From positions 238,926 to 302,925 of the forward strand of contig NZ_JBLZHU010000006.1 in assembly GCF_048892425.1 (NCBI RefSeq): a stretch of DNA of 64,000 nucleotides. The letters are read 5' to 3'. The stretch comes from Pacificispira sp002696645. Its GTDB lineage: Bacteria; Pseudomonadota; Alphaproteobacteria; UBA8366; Aestuariispiraceae. Shown one piece after another: positions 55,677-64,000 of this stretch (position 1 is its first letter; the number at the start of each line of letters is the position of its first letter). Both the position numbers and the translations under genes were made by a program. The notes under the pieces were generated by a model, which saw only the letters and a list, made by a program, of their open reading frames with translations, did no database searches and had not been told where the DNA came from.

Positions 55677-56675
55677 ATGGCTTTTCCGGGCCGTTATCCT
55701 ACCGTGCGCCCGCGGCGCAACCGTTCCAATGCTGCCGTTCGCGCGCTGGTCGCCGAAAATGCCCTTACGCCCGCTGATTTGATTTGGCCGCTTTTTGTCA
55801 GCGATGGTATCAACAAGCGCGAACCCGTCCCGTCCATGCCCGGCGTTGACCGGATGTCCGTCGACCTGATCGTTGATGCTGTTAAACGCGCAGAAGATGC
55901 CGGAATACCGGCCATCGCCCTGTTCCCCTATACGGACCCGATCTTAAGAGATGATGCGGGCAGCGAAGCCTTTAATCCTGACAATCTGGTTTGTCGCGCA
56001 ACACGCGCGGTGCGCGAAGCCTGCCCCAACATCATGATTGTTTGTGACGTCGCCCTGGACCCCTATACCAGCCATGGCCATGACGGGCTGATCGTCGGGG
56101 GGGAGATTGTGAATGATGAGACGGTTGAAAGCCTGATCAAGCAAGCCCTGGTTCAAGCCGAAGCTGGCTGTGACACATTGGCCCCGTCTGACATGATGGA
56201 TGGGCGGATCGGCGCCATTCGTGCGGCCCTGGATGTTGTTGGGCGCTGCGATGTTCGCATCCTGGCTTATGCAGCGAAATATGCATCCTGCTTCTATGGC
56301 CCCTTCCGGGATGCAGTTGGGTCATCAACGGCGCTGATCGGGGATAAACGCACCTATCAAATGAACCCCGCCAATTCCGACGAGGCACTGAGAGAGGTTG
56401 CATTGGATATCGCCGAAGGGGCGGACATGCTGATGGTAAAACCGGGCATGCCGTATCTGGATATTCTGCAACGGGTGAAAAGCGAATTTCACTTGCCGAC
56501 CTTCGCCTATCAGGTCTCCGGGGAATACAGTATGTTACGGACAGCTTTTGATCTTGGATATATGGATCGGGATCGCGGCATTCTGGAAACACTGATGTGT
56601 TTCAAGCGCGCTGGTGCCGATGCCGTACTGACATATTTCGCTCTTGATGCAGCATTAATGATGAATTCATCTTAA
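55677..56675 (+). CDS. hemB: Delta-aminolevulinic acid dehydratase (porphobilinogen synthase)
   Basis: Joins two 5-aminolevulinate molecules to porphobilinogen, an early tetrapyrrole step. 332 residues. Active-site lysines are in YAAKYASCFYGPFRDA and MLMVKPGMPYLDI; FPYTDPILRD and the lid region are also typical. The metal-binding stretch reads CDVALDPYTSHGHDGLIV, with Asp/Ala where zinc enzymes have cysteines, so it is the magnesium-dependent, cysteine-poor type common in alphaproteobacteria and pseudomonads. GGGGAG upstream of the ATG. Confidence 0.96.
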   Translation: MAFPGRYPTVRPRRNRSNAAVRALVAENALTPADLIWPLFVSDGINKREPVPSMPGVDRMSVDLIVDAVKRAEDAGIPAIALFPYTDPILRDDAGSEAFNPDNLVCRATRAVREACPNIMIVCDVALDPYTSHGHDGLIVGGEIVNDETVESLIKQALVQAEAGCDTLAPSDMMDGRIGAIRAALDVVGRCDVRILAYAAKYASCFYGPFRDAVGSSTALIGDKRTYQMNPANSDEALREVALDIAEGADMLMVKPGMPYLDILQRVKSEFHLPTFAYQVSGEYSMLRTAFDLGYMDRDRGILETLMCFKRAGADAVLTYFALDAALMMNSS

Positions 56676-56898
56676 ATTATAATAAAATAAATATAAAATT
56701 TTACAGAAATATTGTTGATAGCGACTCACAACGGGTTTATCACAGCTATAAGTGTAAGATAGCGTTCTTTACGTATGTATAAGGATTCACAGACTATAAG
56801 ACCGTTGGAGAACATACTTAACCTCCAGTTCTGACACAATTTGTGTGGAGACGTGAGCAGTCTTGCACATCAACACCCAGCCAGAAGGGAAAATGATC

Positions 56899-57729
56899 AT
56901 GGCGAACATACCCTTTAAAGCGACACCCGATCATTCAGAAGACCTGGTTGTGTCAGAGGACAATGGTCCCAACTCCATTATCCCGGCCCATTTGCTCCGC
57001 ATCGCGACACATATCGTCCTCACGAACACATCTGTCGATGACCTTGGGTCTTTGTCCCTCCCTATCGGGCAATCTTCAATTGATACAATCCTGCTGCAAG
57101 GACCTGATTTATTCATCCTCCAGCACGATGGCGCGGTTCTGGTGATTGATGACTTTTTGGGGGCGCTTGAAACAGGAATGTTGACCGGATTATCGTTGTC
57201 GGACGGAACATCGATGGATGCGATTGAATTCCTGGATGCATTCGGCGGTGGAAAAGCACTTGATGAAATCATGTTTTCCCTTGAAACGGCTGAGATGGAC
57301 GTAGATGCCGTTGACGGCTCCGCCGTGCTGCAAGATGGATCGACGGAAATGTTGGATTTCGCTAATTTCTGCATCAATGATCCCATAGGGGCCGAAATTG
57401 GTTCCGGCGCAAGTGACGGTGAAATGGCGCATCGCGAGGCGATTGCCCCCTTGGCAAATTCGCATATCCCAGCCGCCCTTGAGTCGGACACCTTGAGCGC
57501 ATGTGCTCTATTAGTGTCGGATGCGGAGGGCGCGTTCGAGAACAATTTGCCACATGATCCTGATGGTCACGGCATACCCCTTGGTGAACACGGGCCCTTT
57601 GGTGAACACGGGGCCATTCATGCGTCCAATACAGGTCATACGTCCAATACAGTCGCGGCGCTTTCGTTTGGTCCATCAGACGCAATCCCTTTACCAGAAC
57701 CGGTGAAGGATGATGTCTCAATACTGTAA
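56899..57729 (+). CDS. Acidic protein related to the N-terminal module of the following adhesin
   Basis: 276 residues, no signal peptide, very acidic and low in cysteine. Residues about 25-120 align with the N-terminal module of the adhesin gene 250 bases downstream: GPDLFILQHDGAVLVIDDFLG against GDDLVVVTEGQETIVIKDFVP, then GTSMDAIEFLDAFG against GVLMDAPEFLEEYG. Such modules (BapA prefix-like) precede repeats in giant type I-secreted adhesins, but here no repeats follow. The C-terminal part has two 18-base period duplications (GEHGPF/GEHGAI and SNTGHTSNT). AAGGGAA suits the ATG at 56899; an ATG at 56893 is also in frame. Function unknown: it may be a truncated adhesin or a separate regulator or secreted partner. 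Confidence 0.65.
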   Translation: MANIPFKATPDHSEDLVVSEDNGPNSIIPAHLLRIATHIVLTNTSVDDLGSLSLPIGQSSIDTILLQGPDLFILQHDGAVLVIDDFLGALETGMLTGLSLSDGTSMDAIEFLDAFGGGKALDEIMFSLETAEMDVDAVDGSAVLQDGSTEMLDFANFCINDPIGAEIGSGASDGEMAHREAIAPLANSHIPAALESDTLSACALLVSDAEGAFENNLPHDPDGHGIPLGEHGPFGEHGAIHASNTGHTSNTVAALSFGPSDAIPLPEPVKDDVSIL

Positions 57730-57839
57730 TTTGAGGATGCCAGATTGGATTTAACGAAAAGGGACCAAAAATTGCATCACGCGCTTTTGGGTGTTTTGTG
57801 TGAAAAGTATTGAAAATTTGATATGAATTTATGTTGAAC

Positions 57840-57855
57840 TGTGACGAAGATCACT
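57840..57855. promoter_or_regulatory. CRP/FNR-family-like palindrome upstream of adhesin
   Basis: TGTGACGAAGATCACT matches the consensus TGTGA-6-TCACA at nine of ten half-site bases. It lies 130 bases before the adhesin start and 43 bases before the best promoter match. By position it could be an activator site. No regulator gene is in the window. Confidence 0.4.
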
Positions 57856-57897
57856 GAGGAACGTGCGAGTTTCCTGGATTAATGTAAGCATGACGCG

Positions 57898-57927
57898 TTG
57901 TGTCTTTGTACAATTGGTTTTTATAGT
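57898..57927 (+). promoter_or_regulatory. Possible sigma70 promoter of the adhesin gene
   Basis: TTGTGT and TATAGT separated by 18 bases, about 57 bases before the ATG at 57984. The surrounding 250-base gap (57730-57983) is AT-rich and holds no other recognisable feature besides the palindrome at 57840. Confidence 0.35.
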
Positions 57928-57983
57928 ATCTGCAATAGCACACTTGATCGTCAGAACGACATCAAGGTGACGAAGGACCGAAA

Positions 57984-60900
57984 ATGGCTGAAATGGATCT
58001 GGTTGAATTGGTGGCGATCGCGCAGTCCGGGGGAACTGGCAACCCCCTGCCTGAGCATATTCTGCAGTCTTCGACCGTCATTGACCTTCAGGCTCCCAAT
58101 GTCGTTACGAACGGCGTGTTGGGAATATCGTTTGATCCGGAGACGGCACAATTCATTTCGGTCTTTGGCGATGACCTGGTCGTCGTAACAGAAGGCCAGG
58201 AAACCATTGTTATCAAAGATTTTGTGCCGGCCGTGACAGATGGGTTTCTTATCTCCATAGAGCTTCTTGATGGTGTGCTTATGGATGCACCCGAATTTCT
58301 TGAAGAATATGGTGTGGGCACGAATATTGCTGACGCGCTGTCAGACATTGATACTGCGGCGGGCGATTCCAGCACACAAAACAGCGTTACGAATTTTGCG
58401 GAAGGGGATCGTTTCACCAACGAAGAATTCGGCAATGATGGTATCGGAGGGGGGCCATCAGGCGCGTTGGGCAGCGATGGTGTGAACAGGTTTGATCGTG
58501 CGAACGGATCGGGTCGGCCTTTCGGGGGGCGCGATGGCAACCCCTCGAACAGGTTCGACCAGTCCAATGGCGAACAACAGGGGCAAGGGTCATCTGGCGG
58601 GCCCGCCCGCGACACAACAGCGTCAACGCCTACATTGGATGTTGGCGAAACCGTTCTTGGTCTGGAAGATGTTGCCATTCCTTTGACAATTTCAGCGGCG
58701 CTGACCGATCTCGACGGTTCTGAGACTCTGGCCATCACAATTTCCGGCCTACCGGAAGGGGCCAGCCTGAATGCCGGATACTATGATGCGGTTTCTGGCG
58801 CCTGGGTTCTGACAGCAGAAGAATTGAATGGGCTCAGCCTTATCCCCGCAGAGAATGCCAGTGGTAATTTTTCCCTAACGGTTCACGCTATCGCGGTTGA
58901 AGGCGACGGCGGGGCCCGCGCAATCACCAGCGACACTCTGGACGTGGATATCACACCGGGTGCAGATGCCCCGACATTGACCCTATCTGCAGCGAGCGGC
59001 AGTGAAGACACAGCCATTGCCCTGGATATCAGTTCAGCCCTCACCGACACTGATGGGTCAGAGACCTTGTCGGTCGAGATCAGCGGCATTCCAGACGGCG
59101 CGGTTCTGACCGCCGATGGTGAGGCTGTCACGGTGACCGATGGTGTCGCGACGCTAACACCGGCGCAACTGGCGAACCTGACGATCACGCCGCCGGCGAA
59201 TAGCAGTGATGATTTTGACCTGACTGTTACTGCCACCAGCACCGATGGCAGTGACACCGCGACGACGACAGCCACGTTGCCGGTATCGGTCACCGGTGTG
59301 GCCGATGCTCCGACCCTCTCTGCTGAGGCAGCGAGTGGCAACGAAGACACAGCCATTGCCCTGGACATCTCCTCGGCACTGACCGATGACAGCGAGACTT
59401 TGTCGGTCGAGATTAGCGGCATTCCAGACGGCGCGGTTCTGATTGCCGATGGTGAAGCTGTGACCGTGACCGATGGCGTTGCCACACTGACACCGGCGCA
59501 ATTGGCGAACCTGACGATCACCCCGCCGGCGAACAGCAGCGATGATTTTGACCTGACAGTCACCGCAACCAGCACCGATGGCAGTGACACCGCGACGACA
59601 ACAGCTACGTTGCCGGTATCGGTTACCGGCGTCGCCGATGCTCCGACCCTCTCTACTGATGCAGCGAGTGGCAACGAAGATACAGCCATTGCCCTGGACA
59701 TTTCCTCGGCACTGACCGATGACAGCGAGACCCTGTCTGTCGAGATCAGCGGTATCCCAGACGGCGCGGTTCTGACTGCCGATGGTGAAGCGGTCACTGT
59801 CACCGATGGTGTTGCGACGCTAACACCGGCGCAATTGGCGAACCTGACGATCACCCCACCAGCAAACAGCAGTGATGACTTTGACCTGACTGTTACCGCG
59901 ACCAGCACCGATGGCAGCGACACCGCGACGACGACAGCCACGTTGCCGGTATCGGTCACCGGTGTGGCCGATGCTCCGACCCTCTCTGCTGAGGCAGCGA
60001 GTGGCAACGAAGACACAGCCATTGCCCTGGACATCTCCTCGGCACTGACCGATGACAGCGAGACGCTCTCTGTTGAGATCAGCGGTATCCCAGACGGCGC
60101 GGTTCTGACGGCGGATGGTGAGGCTGTCACGGTGACCGATGGTGTCGCGACGCTGACACCGGCGCAACTGGCGAACCTGACCATCACGCCGCCTGCCAAC
60201 AGCAGCGATGATTTTGATCTCACGGTTACCGCGACCAGCACTGATGGCAGCGACACCGCGACGACGACCGCGACCCTGCCGGTCTCTGTGACCGGTGTTG
60301 CCGATGCGGCGACAGTTGCGACAGCGGATGCGGCTGGATCAGAAGACACAGCCATTGCACTCGATATCGATGTCACCGGTGTTCAAGACGGCGATAGCGC
60401 GTCGATCACGATCAGCGATATCCCGGCCGGGGCAACCCTGTCTGCGGGGACCGTCAATGAGGATGGCTCTGTCACCCTGACGCCTGCTGAACTCGAGGGA
60501 CTGACGATCACGCCGGCGGCTGAAAGTGATGCGGACTTCACGCTCTCTGTGGCGGTCACCACGACTGATGGCGAGAGTGGCGATACCAGCACCGTCACCG
60601 ACACACTGGATGTAACCGTTGATGCCGTTGCCGATGCACCGACGCTCTCTGTCGATGCAGCAAGCGGCAGTGAAGACACAGCCATTACCCTGGATATCTC
60701 CTCTGCCCTCACCGACACCGATGGCTCGGAGACTCTGTCTGTTGAGATCAGCGGCATTCCCGACGGGGCTATTCTGACCGCCGATGGTGAAACTGTGACC
60801 GTCACCGATGGTGTTGCGACGCTGACGCCGGCACAGCTTGCCAATCTCACCATCACCCCACCGGTAAACAGCAGCGATGACTTTGATCTGACCGTCACCG

Positions 60901-63900
60901 CAACCAGCACCGATGGCAGCGACACCGCGACGACAACGGCCACCCTGCCCGTCTCCGTAACCGGCGTCGCTGATGCGCCGACCCTCTCTACTGAAGCAGC
61001 AAGTGGTCCTGAAGATACAGCCATTGCCCTGGATATCAGCTCTGCGCTGACCGATGACAGCGAGACCCTGTCTGTTGAGATCAGCGGCATTCCAGACGGC
61101 GCAGTCCTCACTGCCGATGGTGAAACTGTGACCGTCACCGATGGTGTTGCGACGCTGACGCCGGCACAGCTTGCCAATCTCACCATCACCCCACCGGTAA
61201 ACAGCAGCGATGACTTTGATCTGACCGTCACCGCAACCAGNNNNNNNNNNNNNNNNNNNNNNNNNNNNNNNNNNNNNNNNNNNNNNNNNNNNNNNNNNNN
61301 NNNNNNNNNNNNNNNNNNNNNNNNNNNNNNNNNNNNNNAGCACCGATGGCAGCGACACGGCGACGACAACGGCCACCCTGCCCGTCTCCGTAACCGGCGT
61401 CGCCGATGCGCCGACGCTCTCTGTTGAAGCGGCGAGCGGCAGTGAAGACACAGCCATTACCCTGGATATCAGTTCAGCCCTCACCGATACCGATGGATCT
61501 GAGACCCTGTCTGTTGAGATCAGCGGCATTCCAGACGGCGCGGTTCTGACGGCGGATGGTGAGGCTGTCACGGTGACCGATGGCGTTGCGACGCTGACGC
61601 CGGCGCAACTGGCGAACCTGACGATCACGCCGCCGGCGAACAGCAGCGATGACTTCGATCTGACCGTGACCGCAACCAGCACTGATGGAACAGACACCGC
61701 GACGACAACAGCGACCCTGCCGGTCTCTGTGACAGGTGTTGCCGATGCGGCGACTGTTGCGACAGCGGATACCTCTGGCAATGAAGATACCGCCATTGCA
61801 CTCGATATCGATGTCACTGGTGTGCAGGATGGCGACAGCGCGTCGATCACGATCAGCGATATCCCGGCCGGGGCGACCCTGTCTGCGGGGACCGTCAATG
61901 AGGATGGCTCTGTCACCCTGACACCAGCTGAACTCGAGGGGCTGACGATTACCCCTGCGGCCGACAGTGATGCAGACTTCACGCTCTCTGTCGCGGTCAC
62001 CACGACCGATGGTGAGAGTGGGGATACCAGCACCGTTACCGATACGCTGGATGTCACCGTTGATGCCGTTGCCGATGCACCGACGCTCTCTGTTGATGCA
62101 GCGAGCGGCAGTGAAGACACAGCCATTGCCCTGGATATCAGTTCAGCCCTCACCGACACTGATGGGTCAGAGACCCTGTCTGTTGAGATCAGCGGTATCC
62201 CAGACGGCGCGGTTCTGACTGCCGATGGTGAGGCTGTCACGGTGACCGATGGTGTCGCGACGCTGACACCGGCACAGCTTGCGAACCTAACCATCACGCC
62301 GCCTGCGAACAGCAGTGATGACTTTGACCTGACCGTGACCGCCACCAGCACCGATGGCAGCGACACGGCGACCACCACAGCGACCCTTCCGGTCTCTGTA
62401 ACCGGCGTTGCCGATGCACCGACGCTCTCTACTGAGGCAGCAAGCGGCAGTGAAGACACAGCCATTGCCCTGGACATCTCCTCGGCATTGACCGACGACA
62501 GCGAGACCCTGTCTGTTGAGATCAGCGGCATTCCAGAGGGCGCGGTTCTGACCGCCGATGGTGAAGCGGTTACTGTCACCGATGGTGTCGCGACGCTGAC
62601 ACCGGCGCAGCTTGCCAATCTCACCATCACGCCGCCGGCGAACAGCAGCGATGACTTTGACCTGACTGTTACTGCCACCAGCACCGATGGCAGCGACACC
62701 GCGACGACGACCGCGACCCTGCCGGTTGCCGTCACGGGTGTAGCCGATGCGGCGACTGTTGCGACAGTGGGTGCGGCTGGATCAGAAGATACCGCCATTG
62801 CACTCGATATTGATGTCACCGGTGTTCAAGACGGTGACAGCGCGTCGATCACGATCAGTGATATCCCAACGGGGGCAACCCTGTCTGCGGGCACCATCAA
62901 TGAGGATGGCTCTGTCACGCTGACGCCTGCTGAGCTGGAAGGCCTGACGATCACGCCGGCGGCTGACAGTGATGCGGACTTCACCCTCTCTGTTGCTGTC
63001 ACCACGACCGATGGTGAGAGTGGCGATACCAGCACCGTTACCGATACGCTGGATGTCACCGTCGACGCCGTTGCCGATACACCGACGCTCAGTGTTGATG
63101 CGGCAAGCGGCAGTGAAGACACAGCCATTGCGCTGGATATCAGTTCAGCCCTCACCGACACCGATGGGTCCGAGACCCTGTCTGTTGAGATCAGCGGCAT
63201 TCCCGACGGCGCGGTTCTGACGGCGGATGGTGAGGCTGTCACAGTCACCGATGGTGTCGCGACGTTGACGCCGGCGCAGCTTGCGAACCTAACCATCACC
63301 CCACCGGCAAACAACAGTGATGACTTTGACCTGACAGTCACCGCAACCAGCACCGATGGCAGCGACACGACGACGACGACAGCCACGTTGCCGGTATCGG
63401 TCACCGGCGTCGCCGATGCTCCGACCCTCTCTACTGAAGCAGCAAGTGGTTCTGAAGATACAGCCATTGCGCTGGATATCAGCTCTGCGCTGACCGATGA
63501 CAGCGAGACCCTGTCTATTGAGATCAGCGGCATTCCAGACGGCGCGGTTCTGACCGCCGATGGTGAGGCTGTCACGGTGACCGATGGCGTTGCGACGCTG
63601 ACGTCTGATCAGCTTGCCAATCTCACGATCACGCCGCCGGCGAACAGCAGCGATGATTTTGACCTCACGGTCACCGCGACCAGCACTGATGGCAGTGACA
63701 CCGCGACGACGACCGCGACCCTGCCGGTCTCTGTGACCGGTGTTGCCGATGCGGCGACTGTTGCGACAGCGGATACCTCTGGCAATGAAGATACCGCCAT
63801 TGCGCTGAACATTGATGTCACCGGTGTGCAGGACGGCGATAGCGCGTCGATCACGATCAGCGATATCCCGGCCGGGGCAACCCTGTCTGCGGGGAGCGTC

Positions 63901-64000
63901 AATGAGGATGGCTCTGTCACCCTGACGCCTGCTGAACTCGAGGGGCTGACGATCACGCCGGCGGCGGACAGCGATGCAGACTTCACCCTCTCTGTCGCGG
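57984..64000 (+). CDS. Giant BapA/RTX-type repeat adhesin (N-terminal part; interrupted by an assembly gap; runs past the right edge)
   Basis: Starts at the ATG at 57984 with AAGGACCGAAA upstream. Residues about 1-115 are a prefix module without a signal peptide. A Gly/Ser/Asn/Asp linker with GGGPSG and RFD/RFDQSNG motifs follows, then a row of about 110-residue acidic Ig/cadherin-like domains (from about residue 213). Two domain types occur: type A (APTLS-x4-ASG-x-EDTAIALDISSALT, 111 or 113 residues) and type B (DIDVTGVQDGDSASITISDIPAG, 110 residues). About 15 units are visible in the window. Frame changes across the N run (61241-61338), so the gap length is not exact. Expected to be secreted by a type I system and to mediate attachment or biofilm; secretion genes are outside the window. 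Confidence 0.88.
61241..61338. other. Assembly gap (98 N) inside the adhesin repeats
   Basis: 98 undetermined bases. The flanks join without loss of a repeat position (ACCAG before, AGCACC after, as in a continuous repeat unit ACCAGCACC), but the reading frame shifts by one. The N count therefore does not reflect true length; one or more whole repeat units may be missing. Confidence 0.98.

Noticed and set aside
58883..63986. Long open frames on the minus strand opposite the adhesin repeats (58883-60376, 60339-62819, 60383-61369, 62826-63575)
   Set aside because: They mirror the codon pattern of the repeats (Ser/Val/Ala-rich, period of the domains), have no start signals, and cross or flank the N run. 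The plus-strand domains are clearly the real product.

Overview
The window looks like chromosomal DNA of an alphaproteobacterium, probably a marine or soil heterotroph, with a mid-50s GC content by eye. Four things point there: the gene order rpsB-tsf-pyrH-frr-uppS-cdsA-dxr-rseP-bamA; SAM-II riboswitch aptamers; a form II 'cox' molybdenum hydroxylase cluster; and dispersed palindromic intergenic elements of a kind common in that class. The genus cannot be told from the sequence. No rRNA, tRNA, prophage, insertion sequence or CRISPR array was seen.

Layout. Positions 1-9400 (minus strand) hold a translation and envelope-biogenesis operon. It runs from a good sigma70-type promoter through S2, EF-Ts, a terminator hairpin, UMP kinase, ribosome recycling factor, undecaprenyl-PP synthase, CdsA, DXP reductoisomerase and RseP, to BamA, which runs off the left edge. 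Positions 9400-15730 hold an ATM1-type ABC exporter, a tandem universal stress protein, a CitMHS/NhaD-like transporter, a YcaD-like MFS protein and a Panacea/DUF4065-like protein.

Positions 15848-30124 (plus strand) are a molybdenum hydroxylase locus: coxG, coxS, coxL (form II signature), coxM, then coxD, coxE, a split XdhC pair and a MoeA-like/MobA-like fusion for cofactor maturation. Its structural and accessory halves are separated by an outer-membrane lipid homeostasis operon (TPR protein, YdbH, YnbE, YdbL).

Positions 30200-37250 carry metabolic and quality-control genes: a DAO-type oxidoreductase, a Nudix hydrolase, cysteine synthase, an AlaX editing protein, a sulfurtransferase, a tandem GNAT fusion and a FrnE-like DsbA protein. 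Two palindromic-repeat islands lie among them. Positions 37283-51938 hold dnaE, a surface-glycan-type pair (GT4 glycosyltransferase and asparagine-synthase-like protein), a divergent XRE regulator/fatty acid desaturase pair, mfd, sdhE and recG.

Positions 51939-53240 are a gene-free array of two alternating palindromic repeat families. It is followed directly by the most interesting regulatory region of the window: two SAM-II riboswitch aptamers in tandem, with an inverted partial copy of the first aptamer's core between them, upstream of an O-acetylhomoserine sulfhydrylase gene. An OsmC-like protein and HemB follow.

Positions 56899-64000 hold a short protein resembling the N-terminal module of large repeat adhesins. 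Next comes the start of a giant BapA/RTX-type adhesin built from about 110-residue domains in a higher-order order. The adhesin is interrupted by a 98-base run of N and runs off the right edge.
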